Assembly (NCBI RefSeq): GCF_900110225.1
Contig: NZ_FOCW01000001.1
Location: 434,001 to 498,000 of the forward strand
Origin: Allobrachymonas denitrificans DSM 15123
GTDB taxonomy: Bacteria > Pseudomonadota > Gammaproteobacteria > Burkholderiales > Burkholderiaceae_C
DNA length: 64,000 nt
Direction of reading: 5' to 3'
Shown here: positions 1 through 7,653 of the stretch, piece after piece
Layout: each line of letters starts with the position of its first letter
Numbering within the stretch: position 1 is the stretch's first letter
Notes under the pieces: model-generated
The model's database searches: none
Told to the model about the DNA's origin: nothing
The model's input: the letters and a program-made list of their open reading frames with translations, nothing else
Program-made: the position numbers and the translations under genes

Positions 1-1091
1 TGTTCAATGATGACGGCAAGCTCTACATCGATGCGGTGCTGCACGGCGAGAACGACATGCGCGCGCTGTTCAGCTTCTCGCGGGCCTACTTCATGGTCGA
101 CATGGAGGTGCCCAGCGCCTACGTGCAGTTCCTGCGCAGCCTGATGCCGGGCATGCCGCGCGCCGAGATCTACAATGCGCTGGGCCTGGCCAAGCAGGGC
201 AAGACGCTGTTCTACCGCGACCTGGTCAGCCACCTGCAGCACAGCACCGACAACTTCCGCATCGCTCCCGGTATCAAGGGCATGGTGATGCTGGTGTTCG
301 ACATGCCGTCCTTCCCGTACGTGTTCAAGATCATCAAGGACTACTACCCGCCGCAGAAGGACACCACGCGCGAGCTGATCGAATCCAAGTACAAGCTGGT
401 GAAGCACCACGACCGCGTCGGCCGCATGGCCGACACGCTCGAGTTCCGCAACGTGGCCTTCCCGCGCGACCGTTTCGACGAGGACCTGATCGAGGAAATC
501 CGCAAGTTCGCCCCGAGCCAGATGGAGATCGCCGATCTGGACGACGACGGCGAAGAGGAAGTGATCTTCAAGCACATCTACATCGAGCGCCGCATGATTC
601 CGCTCAACATGTATCTGCAGGAAGCCTTTGACGCCGGTCTGGAAAACAGCCGCTCGCATCACCAGATGGAGCATGCTGTGGTTGAATATGGCAATGCCAT
701 CAAGGATCTGGTGGCGGCCAACATCTTCCCCGGCGACATGCTGTGGAAGAACTTCGGTGTCACCCGTCATGGCAAGGTCGTTTTCTACGATTACGATGAG
801 ATCGAATACATCACCGACTGCAACTTCCGCAAGGTGCCGGCTCCGCGCAACGAGGAAGATGAAATGTCCGGAGAGATCTGGTACAGCGTCGGCCCCAAGG
901 ACGTGTTTCCGGAAACCTTCGGTCCCTTCCTGCTCGGCAACGATGCCGTGCGCGAGGTTTTCATGAAGCACCATGGCGACCTGCTGGATTCGCAGTTCTG
1001 GCAGGCCCACAAGGAGCGCATCCAGCGCGGCGAAGTGCTGGATGTGTTCCCGTATGAGCAAGAAAAGCGCTTCGAGCGCAAGACCCGTTAA
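1..1091 (+). CDS. aceK: Isocitrate dehydrogenase kinase/phosphatase, C-terminal part (5' end outside window)
   Basis: AceK phosphorylates and dephosphorylates isocitrate dehydrogenase in the cytoplasm, which sets the split between the TCA cycle and the glyoxylate shunt. The frame is open from base 3 and ends in TAA at 1089-1091, giving about 362 residues of a protein that is usually near 580-610, so the N-terminal third lies outside the window. The segment [11 protein letters not shown] followed by VFKIIKD matches the conserved nucleotide-binding region of the family. The rest is uninterrupted and shows no sign of decay. The gene is followed after 23 bases by a thiolase gene with its own good ribosome binding site, so co-transcription is possible. 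Confidence 0.95.
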   Translation, partial: FNDDGKLYIDAVLHGENDMRALFSFSRAYFMVDMEVPSAYVQFLRSLMPGMPRAEIYNALGLAKQGKTLFYRDLVSHLQHSTDNFRIAPGIKGMVMLVFDMPSFPYVFKIIKDYYPPQKDTTRELIESKYKLVKHHDRVGRMADTLEFRNVAFPRDRFDEDLIEEIRKFAPSQMEIADLDDDGEEEVIFKHIYIERRMIPLNMYLQEAFDAGLENSRSHHQMEHAVVEYGNAIKDLVAANIFPGDMLWKNFGVTRHGKVVFYDYDEIEYITDCNFRKVPAPRNEEDEMSGEIWYSVGPKDVFPETFGPFLLGNDAVREVFMKHHGDLLDSQFWQAHKERIQRGEVLDVFPYEQEKRFERKTR

Positions 1092-1114
1092 CCTAACCTC
1101 AGGAGAATCTTGAA

Positions 1115-2296
1115 ATGGCTGAATCCATTGTCATCGTTGGCGCCAAGCGCACCCCCATGGGCTCGTTCCAGAGCGACTTTGCCAACCTGGCGGCAAGCGA
1201 TCTGGGCGCCGTGGCCATCAAGGCCGCTGTCGAGCAGGCCGGCATCAAGCCCGAGCAGGTCGACGAAGTGTATTTCGGCAACGTGCTGATGGCTGGCCAG
1301 GGCCAGGCGCCCGCACGCCAGGCCGTGATCAAGGCCGGCCTGCCCAAGTCCACCGGCGCGGTTACCGTGCACAAGGTGTGCGGCTCCGCCATGAAAACCG
1401 TCATGATGGCGGCTGACACCATCGCTGCCGGCAACGCCGACATCATGGTCGCTGGCGGCATGGAAAGCATGACCAACGCTCCCTACCTGCTGAAGAAGGC
1501 CCGTGGCGGCTACCGCATCGGTCACGACAAGGTGTATGACCACATGATGCTGGACGGCCTGGAAGACGCCTACGAAGCCGGCCGCAGCATGGGTACCTTC
1601 GGCGAAGAGTGCGCGGAGAAGTACAACTTCACCCGTGAAGACCAGGACAAGTTCGCCATGGCCAGCGTGCAGCGCGCGCAGGACGCCATCGCCGCTGGTG
1701 CGTTCAAGGACGAGATCGCTGCCGTGACCGTGGCCGACCGCAAGGGCGAGCGCGTGGTCGACACCGACGAAGGCCCGGGCAAGATCAAGATCGACAAGAT
1801 CCCCACGCTGCGTCCTGCCTTCAAGAAGGACGGCACCATCACCGCTGCCGCCAGCTCCAGCATCAACGACGGTGCTGCCGCCATCGTGCTGATGACCGAA
1901 AGCAAGGCCAAGGAAATGGGCCTGCAGCCGCTGGCACGCATCGTCAGCTCTGCCACCTTCGCGCAGGAACCGAACTGGTTCACCACCGCCCCCGTGTACT
2001 CCAGCCAGAAAGCCCTGGAAAAGGCTGGCTGGAAGGTCGAGGACGTGGACCTGTGGGAAGTGAACGAAGCCTTTGCCGTGGTGCCCATGGCCCTGATGAA
2101 GGAACTGAACGTGCCGCACGACAAGGTCAACGTGAACGGCGGCGCCTGCGCCCTGGGTCACCCCATCGGCGCGTCCGGCGCCCGCATCATGGTCACGCTG
2201 ATCCATGCCCTGAAGGCCCGTGGCCTGAAGAAGGGTCTGGCCACGCTGTGCATCGGCGGCGGCGAAGGCACTTCCGTCTGCCTGGAACTGGTGTAA
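1115..2296 (+). CDS. Acetyl-CoA C-acetyltransferase (thiolase)
   Basis: This 393-residue protein has the full length of a thiolase II. Such enzymes interconvert two acetyl-CoA and acetoacetyl-CoA, or cleave 3-ketoacyl-CoA in beta-oxidation. The acylated cysteine is Cys89 in KVCGSAMK, the GHP histidine is His349 in CALGHPIGASGAR, and the second catalytic cysteine is Cys379 in LCIGGGEG. The ATG at 1115 follows AGGAGA at 1101-1106. Placed beside an SDR and an acyl-CoA dehydrogenase it fits short-chain acyl-CoA degradation. It would also handle the acetoacetyl-CoA expected from leucine breakdown and ScoAB later in this window. Chain-length preference cannot be read from the sequence. Confidence 0.93.
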   Translation: MAESIVIVGAKRTPMGSFQSDFANLAASDLGAVAIKAAVEQAGIKPEQVDEVYFGNVLMAGQGQAPARQAVIKAGLPKSTGAVTVHKVCGSAMKTVMMAADTIAAGNADIMVAGGMESMTNAPYLLKKARGGYRIGHDKVYDHMMLDGLEDAYEAGRSMGTFGEECAEKYNFTREDQDKFAMASVQRAQDAIAAGAFKDEIAAVTVADRKGERVVDTDEGPGKIKIDKIPTLRPAFKKDGTITAAASSSINDGAAAIVLMTESKAKEMGLQPLARIVSSATFAQEPNWFTTAPVYSSQKALEKAGWKVEDVDLWEVNEAFAVVPMALMKELNVPHDKVNVNGGACALGHPIGASGARIMVTLIHALKARGLKKGLATLCIGGGEGTSVCLELV

Positions 2297-2317
2297 TTCC
2301 GGTCTGAACCAGGTGAA

Positions 2318-2343
2318 GGCGGGCATGCTGCGGCATGCCCGCC
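2318..2343 (+). terminator. Hairpin terminator after the thiolase gene
   Basis: A perfect 10-bp stem, GGCGGGCATG (2318-2327) pairing with CATGCCCGCC (2334-2343), has a 6-base loop and is followed by TTGCTTG. The uridine run is weak, so it may only attenuate. Confidence 0.6.
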
Positions 2344-2359
2344 TTGCTTGAGCCCTCGC

Positions 2360-3043
2360 ATGTCCACCATCGTCCTCATCGGCGCCTCGCGCGGCATTGG
2401 TCTGGAACTGGCACGGCAGTACGCCGCCGCCGGCGATCGCGTGATCGCCACGGCACGCGATGACGCGGGTGCCGAACGCCTGCAGCAGGCGGGTGTGCAC
2501 CAGATCCTGCGCGTGGATGTCGCCAAGCCGGCCAGCGTCAGCGGTCTGGCCTGGCAGCTCGACGGCGAAGCGGTGGATGTGGCGGTTTACGTGGCCGGCG
2601 TCGGTCACCGGGCCGATGCCACAAGCCCGCCCACGCAGAACGATTTCGACCACGTCATGCACACCAATGTGTTGGGTGCCATGCAGGTGATTCCGCAGGT
2701 GGCGCCGCTGGTTGAGGCCGGGCGCAACGGACAGGGCGGCGTGTTCGGCTTTGTCTCCAGCGGGCTGGGCAACATCACGCAGGCTGCCGACAGCGACTGG
2801 TGGCTGTATCGCGTGAGCAAGGCGGCGCTCAACATGGCGGTGGCCTCGGCACGCCACAGCTATCCGCGTGCGGCCATGGTCTGCCTGGATCCGGGCTGGG
2901 TGCGCACCGACATGGGCGGCCCCTCGGCACCGTTGTCGGCAGAGGACAGCGCAGCGGCATTGCGCCGGAACTTGACGCAAATCACATTGTCATCCTCGGG
3001 ACAGTTTGTCCATCGCGATGGCGTCGCTTACGATACATGGTGA
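2360..3043 (+). CDS. Short-chain dehydrogenase/reductase (SDR)
   Basis: A cytoplasmic NAD(P)-dependent oxidoreductase of about 227 residues, the usual SDR length. The dinucleotide-binding motif GASRGIG lies within the first 20 residues, and the catalytic Tyr-x-x-x-Lys is seen as YRVSK in the second half. The fold family is clear but the substrate is not. The ATG at 2360 is preferred over an in-frame TTG at 2348, since it places the first beta strand (STIVLIGAS) in the normal position, although no good Shine-Dalgarno sequence precedes either. It lies between a thiolase and an acyl-CoA dehydrogenase, so a 3-hydroxyacyl-type role is conceivable but unproven. Confidence 0.85.
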   Translation: MSTIVLIGASRGIGLELARQYAAAGDRVIATARDDAGAERLQQAGVHQILRVDVAKPASVSGLAWQLDGEAVDVAVYVAGVGHRADATSPPTQNDFDHVMHTNVLGAMQVIPQVAPLVEAGRNGQGGVFGFVSSGLGNITQAADSDWWLYRVSKAALNMAVASARHSYPRAAMVCLDPGWVRTDMGGPSAPLSAEDSAAALRRNLTQITLSSSGQFVHRDGVAYDTW

Positions 3044-3100
3044 TGCAGGTTGCACTCGGCATCACGACCGTTTGTTTTAAGAGAAAAGAGAAGGAACCCC

Positions 3101-4228
3101 ATGCTACTGACCCAAGACCAGGAGATGATCCGCGAAGCGGTGCGCGCCTTTGCCCAGGAACAGCTGTGGCCCAACGCTGCCAAGTGGGACAAGGAACACA
3201 GCTTCCCCAAGGAAGCGCACAAGGGCCTGGCCGAGCTGGGTGCCTACGGCATCTGCGTGCCTGAAGAGTACGGCGGAGCCGGTCTGGACTACGTGACCCT
3301 GGCTCTGGTGCTGGAAGAAATCGCAGCCGGCGACGGCGGCACCAGCACGGCCATCTCCGTGACCAACTGCCCCTACAACGCCATCCTGATGAAGTACGGC
3401 AATGAGGCGCAGAAGCAGCAATGGCTGGTGCCCGCTGCCCGCGGTGACATTCTTGGCGCCTTCTGCCTGACCGAGCCGCACGTCGGCTCTGACGCTTCCG
3501 CCATCCGCACCACCGCGGTGAAGGAAGGCGACGAGTACGTCATCAACGGCACCAAGCAGTTCATCACCAGCGGCAAGAACGGCCAGGCGGCCGTGGTGAT
3601 CGCCGTGACCGACAAGAATGCCGGCAAGAAGGGCCTGAGCGCCTTCATGGTGTCCACCGACAACCCCGGTTGGAAAGTGGCCAGCCTGGAAAACAAGCTG
3701 GGCCAGCACAGCAGCGACACGGCACAGATCCTGTTCGACAACTGCCGCATCCCCGCCGAGAACCTGATCGGCCAGGAAGGCGAGGGCTACAAGATTGCCC
3801 TGTCCGCACTGGAAGGCGGCCGCATCGGCATCGCATCCCAGAGCGTGGGCATGGCCCGCAGCGCGCTGGATTTTGCCGTGCAGTACGCCAAGGAGCGTGA
3901 AGCCTTCGGCGTGCCGATCATCGAGCACCAGGCTGTGGCTTTCCGTCTGGCCGATTGCGCCACGCAGCTCGAGGCTGCCCGCCAGCTGATCTGGCACGCA
4001 GCCAGCCTGCGTGACGCCGGCAAGCCCTGCCTGCGCGAAGCGGCCATGGCCAAGCTGTTTGCCAGCGAAACCGCCGAAAAGGTCTGCTCCGTGGCGATCC
4101 AGACCCTGGGTGGCTATGGCGTGACGGCCGACTTCCCGGTCGAGCGCATCTACCGCGACGTGCGCGTGTGCCAGATCTACGAAGGCACCAGCGACGTGCA
4201 GAAGATCATCATTACGCGTTCGCTGTAA
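3101..4228 (+). CDS. Acyl-CoA dehydrogenase (short/medium-chain type)
   Basis: This FAD-dependent enzyme oxidises acyl-CoA to trans-2-enoyl-CoA and passes electrons to ETF. At 375 residues it is full length. FCLTEPHVGSDAS is the flavin-binding region. The C-terminal YEGTSDVQ supplies the catalytic base Glu361 in the position used by short- and medium-chain enzymes, unlike isovaleryl-CoA dehydrogenases, whose base lies earlier. The ATG at 3101 follows a GAAGGA site, and the upstream in-frame extension to 3050 is not needed. Its electrons would reach quinone through the ETF-QO encoded at 56.5 kb. It is the last host-like gene before the low-GC island. Confidence 0.92.
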   Translation: MLLTQDQEMIREAVRAFAQEQLWPNAAKWDKEHSFPKEAHKGLAELGAYGICVPEEYGGAGLDYVTLALVLEEIAAGDGGTSTAISVTNCPYNAILMKYGNEAQKQQWLVPAARGDILGAFCLTEPHVGSDASAIRTTAVKEGDEYVINGTKQFITSGKNGQAAVVIAVTDKNAGKKGLSAFMVSTDNPGWKVASLENKLGQHSSDTAQILFDNCRIPAENLIGQEGEGYKIALSALEGGRIGIASQSVGMARSALDFAVQYAKEREAFGVPIIEHQAVAFRLADCATQLEAARQLIWHAASLRDAGKPCLREAAMAKLFASETAEKVCSVAIQTLGGYGVTADFPVERIYRDVRVCQIYEGTSDVQKIIITRSL

Positions 4229-4580
4229 ATCAGCTGCCAAGAGGGTGTCGCAGGCCGTGTGGTTGACATTTGGTCTGCGGCCGCTCTTGGTTGGTATGCG
4301 CACTGAACAAAATTTTCCCGATGACGGCGTCGGCGCTGCTTCGATGCCCTGCTAAGTGCATTTCAGGTGGCGTACCGTACGCAATTGGATGAGGCGCAAC
4401 GCTTCAAGTATGTGGTGCGGTTTCCGACGCCGTCCGTACGCAGATGCGTGTCGGTACGCATGTTGCCAGCTTACTTTGGTTTGAGGTCAAATTGCCTGCA
4501 GTCATGCGCGGATTGGCGCCGATGTACGCTATCAGCGTCAAGCGTTGGCAGCGAAGCGCCAGATGTACATGTGTAGCCGC
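4229..4580. other. Gene-free left junction of the low-GC island
   Basis: No convincing gene is present in these 352 bases. An inverted repeat of CCAAGAG (4237-4243) and CTCTTGG (4284-4290), with 40 bases between, could form a terminator-like structure for the acyl-CoA dehydrogenase gene, but no U-tract follows. Three copies of a C(C/G)GTACGCA motif lie at 4375-4383, 4434-4442 and 4452-4460. A short forward reading frame at 4367-4576 has no recognisable content. GC-rich host-like sequence gives way to lower-GC sequence here. Confidence 0.5.
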
Positions 4581-6683
4581 TCAAGCCCTGAATCCTTCCT
4601 TTTCCAAACGATCCTTGAGGTCGGAAAGACGCTTCCAGACAATTTTTGAATTGATTTTCAGGAAACTTCGCTCTGTGGAAGCGTTGCGTATCAAGGTGAT
4701 CTCGTCAGGTGTGGCGTATTGTTCAAGCTTGTGCCACTGGGACAGCTGTTTCCAGTATCCGGCCACAACGAATTCATAAAGGCTGGTCTGAAGCGAAATG
4801 CCATCATCTTCTACACCCTGCTTCCTTGCCTCTTTCTTTGCATCACGGAATTGATCCTTGCTCAGTGAAAGACTGTCGAGAAGGTGCGTGACGGAAATCC
4901 TGATTTCTTTTACACGCTCCCAGCATGTCTCCTTTTTCGTCCATTCGCCCACGTTGCTCGTTCCGGGCGGGGGAGCAAGGAGTGCGTTTTGCACTGCAAT
5001 TGCGATCGTTTCCAGCAGATTGGCTGTCTCGGTATCAACTTCCTGCCTTTTCCAGATGGCGGCAAGATTGAATTCACTTTGGGCTTGGCGGAACAGGTGG
5101 AAGAGCAGTGCAATCGAGTAGGCGACGATCTGGACACGATAGTCGCCTTCGTACCATGAGTTGCGGGCTGCGGAAACCATTTTTTCGGTGTACTTCCAGA
5201 GCAAGGCAATGGATGCCATGTCTTGATAGTAGCTATCTCCGAAGTTGGGGCTGATACGGTCCCAGTATTCTCCTTCAGACTCTTCCGATTTCGGGTTGCT
5301 GAACTTGCCCGCAAATTTGGTGAAGTTCTTCTGTGCCCCAAGGCTGGCCCAGTAAGGCTTTGCCTCTCGCACGCTATCGTACTTGGCAAGATCAGTCTTG
5401 TTGATTACCTGGCTTGCAGGATATTCCAGGTCGAAAATCGACTTCTTCGCATCTGTCAAGTAGAGTCTTTCGTTTTGGTACTGACCACGTGCCCGCTCAT
5501 AGAACCACTTGCTTTGGATACGGATACCTGGACGCGCGGGAATAGTCAGGCGTCGGGATATCTCTTCCATCTTCCGATGGAAGGGGTGATTTGCAAAGAA
5601 GTCAGCTATGGCTACCTTGTTCTGAGTGTTGGCATACTCTGCGATTTTCGGGATGAGTGCATGTGCCTCGCTAGATTCCACTTCAGTCAGTTTCATCTGT
5701 ACGGTAACGGAATCGAGAGGAAGCCGCTCCCTTTTCCGGGCATTGAGTATGCTGGCTGTTGTCTGTCCTCCATTCACAATCTGCAAGTCAGTCAGGCCCT
5801 TGATATGGAGTCCATCTGGCGTGCGTTCCACCACTACGTTGGAAGCGGTAGCTGCGATGCCATTGTTGTAGGCAAAGAACAGGGATGGCTGGTGCTGGAT
5901 GGTGGACCGGATACCCTTGTTGACCCCGCCCTTAAGCCCCAGGAATGATCGGACGTTACCCTCCAGCAAACGGCTGCCATATTTCTCGAACAGGTCTGCC
6001 AGAAGATTGCCTTCGATGACGCACAGATAAGAGCGCAGGTGGTCTGCCGAAGCAGCTTCAACGCAGGGAATGCCCTCAGAGTGGAAATCCGCCAGGTCAA
6101 TCTGTACCGCCTCACGCTCTTGGGAGGATTTGTAAAGCGCCTCGAGACGGAGAAAGTCCCAGATGTGCCGCTCTATAGGCAGATCATCAATGGGTTCGAG
6201 CATTTCCTCCTTGAACTTCGAGCTAAGTTTCTGATTGGAGAAGATGTGCAGGCGTATGCGGTTGATCTGATGTCGCCTGTCGCGGAGAAGGCAGGCAAAT
6301 TCATAGGCGGGATTGGATTCGGTAATGCGGTCTGCCAGGTCATTTTCGATGGCTTCGGAAACGAAGGATGTCAACCCAGTGGAGAGCTGATCCACAGTAT
6401 TCGACGGAAGAGTTTCCAGCTCGGCGCTGTCCGACCATGCTGCCACGATCAAGCCCAAGGTACCGTCCGTGTCATCAAGTTCAGTAAATCCATGCAGGCG
6501 AAGATTACGCTTGTAGCGGCCAGTTCCCAAGTATTCGGTCTGGACGAAGTTGCCGAAGACGGGATCATCCGACAGGCGTTCTGCAACCTCGTTGACAAAG
6601 GCCATGGTGTCCACAAGAGAGCTTGTCGCTGCTCGACGCATGACCATCTGGCTCAGTTCAGTGTAGAAGTTTTGGCTATTCAT
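4581..6683 (-). CDS. AIPR family protein (abortive-infection phage-resistance type)
   Basis: A 700-residue protein whose centre carries the two hallmarks of the AIPR family: YNNGIA at residues 272-277, followed by DLQIVNGGQTT ending at residue 309. AIPR proteins were named for members linked to abortive phage infection and are found in restriction and defence cassettes, but their biochemical activity is not established here. The ATG at 6683 overlaps the stop of the preceding gene by 8 bp, so translation is probably coupled, and this is the last gene of the operon. The C-terminal half (from about residue 400) has no motif I can name. GC content is lower than that of flanking host genes. Confidence 0.88.
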   Translation of the reverse strand: MNSQNFYTELSQMVMRRAATSSLVDTMAFVNEVAERLSDDPVFGNFVQTEYLGTGRYKRNLRLHGFTELDDTDGTLGLIVAAWSDSAELETLPSNTVDQLSTGLTSFVSEAIENDLADRITESNPAYEFACLLRDRRHQINRIRLHIFSNQKLSSKFKEEMLEPIDDLPIERHIWDFLRLEALYKSSQEREAVQIDLADFHSEGIPCVEAASADHLRSYLCVIEGNLLADLFEKYGSRLLEGNVRSFLGLKGGVNKGIRSTIQHQPSLFFAYNNGIAATASNVVVERTPDGLHIKGLTDLQIVNGGQTTASILNARKRERLPLDSVTVQMKLTEVESSEAHALIPKIAEYANTQNKVAIADFFANHPFHRKMEEISRRLTIPARPGIRIQSKWFYERARGQYQNERLYLTDAKKSIFDLEYPASQVINKTDLAKYDSVREAKPYWASLGAQKNFTKFAGKFSNPKSEESEGEYWDRISPNFGDSYYQDMASIALLWKYTEKMVSAARNSWYEGDYRVQIVAYSIALLFHLFRQAQSEFNLAAIWKRQEVDTETANLLETIAIAVQNALLAPPPGTSNVGEWTKKETCWERVKEIRISVTHLLDSLSLSKDQFRDAKKEARKQGVEDDGISLQTSLYEFVVAGYWKQLSQWHKLEQYATPDEITLIRNASTERSFLKINSKIVWKRLSDLKDRLEKEGFRA

Positions 6684-7653
6684 CGGATTGCGATACTGAA
6701 ATCAGGAAATCTTCGATCGAGGCAAGGCGGATGTTGTAGCAAGCTTTGCTGATGGCCTCGGTGACCATGGACGAAGTCAATCTGGGAAAGTTGTCGGAGA
6801 TGACGTAGGTTCTTCTTTCAACGATTAGAAAGTTGAATGCATCGTATTCCGCAAGCTCAAGGTAGCCGCCTTCAAGGGCGCGCTCCCTGAATATTTTCAA
6901 CGCATTCTTGTCGGGTGAAAGTTTTCCTTCAAGACGGGAGACAAGCTTGTTGAGATTGATGGCACTAGGTGTTTCCTTGGGAGCAGTTTGCAAGAAAAGA
7001 ATCTTGAGAAACAGTGGCGGCTCCGACTCCAGTTGTCTGAGAGAGGAAATGCTGACTTCCTGTGCGGTCGGCGTAACCGCCTTGATTTCGAGGTTGCGGC
7101 CGGGGAGGCAGAAGTCCTGATCATGACCTATTGGGCCCATCCATCCGCCAGCAATAGACACAAGGCTATCTTTTCCTTCTGCTATCAGGTCTTCCATGCT
7201 ACTCAACTCGGCGATCATGCCCTTGATTTTCTCGATAGAGAGTAGGCCATTGTCAGTTCGTTCGAAAAGCTTTTGCCAAGATTGAAGCCTCTTGGAGAAA
7301 AGCATCTCCAATGCCTTTTCCGATTGCACGAGCAAGGCTTCATCCAGCAGATCCTGGCAGAGCCGGCCAAACACGCTTTCCAAGCCTCTAAGCCCAAGAC
7401 GGAGTACTTGTAGCCAGGTCTTGTCCGCTCGCTGACGCCTGAAGCATTGCAGAGCAGAGGACTTCAGGGTTACGCTTGCAGGGCGCTGATGCAGGCCGAT
7501 CGCAATCAGTGCAAAGCCTGAACCGTCGATACCTGCATAGATGTCAAGACTTGCATCTTCACTTGTCCTGCGAAGACGGAAGGCACCTTCCTTGATGGGG
7601 CTATTCTGGGCTTCCTGCTTGAGCTCAAGCCATATAGTCTCAATCGTTGTCAT
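6676..7653 (-). CDS. PD-(D/E)XK motif protein (DUF4420 type)
   Basis: About 325 residues. A likely nuclease core is seen as GHDQDFCLPGRNLEIKA, where the Asp of DQD and the Glu and Lys of EIKA would form the metal site of a PD-(D/E)XK fold, followed by SISSLRQLE. This matches the DUF4420 family, whose members sit beside Z1-domain and AIPR proteins. It is the best candidate for the DNA-cutting subunit of the island. The start is uncertain: in-frame ATGs lie at 7671, 7668 and 7653 and a TTG at 7683. The 7653 ATG is used because it gives only a 14-bp overlap with the upstream Z1 gene. Nuclease activity is inferred from motifs. Confidence 0.82.
   Translation of the reverse strand: MTTIETIWLELKQEAQNSPIKEGAFRLRRTSEDASLDIYAGIDGSGFALIAIGLHQRPASVTLKSSALQCFRRQRADKTWLQVLRLGLRGLESVFGRLCQDLLDEALLVQSEKALEMLFSKRLQSWQKLFERTDNGLLSIEKIKGMIAELSSMEDLIAEGKDSLVSIAGGWMGPIGHDQDFCLPGRNLEIKAVTPTAQEVSISSLRQLESEPPLFLKILFLQTAPKETPSAINLNKLVSRLEGKLSPDKNALKIFRERALEGGYLELAEYDAFNFLIVERRTYVISDNFPRLTSSMVTEAISKACYNIRLASIEDFLISVSQSDE

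Noticed and set aside
1..1091. aceK as a truncated pseudogene
   Set aside because: The frame is open to the left edge of the window, so the missing N-terminus is a window effect.
1088..2980. 630-codon open frame on the minus strand opposite the thiolase and SDR genes
   Set aside because: His- and Gly-rich composition typical of antisense frames in high-GC genes. The opposite strand encodes recognisable enzymes.
4367..4576. Short plus-strand frame at the left edge of the island
   Set aside because: No domain-like content and no ribosome binding site. It starts inside a low-information region.
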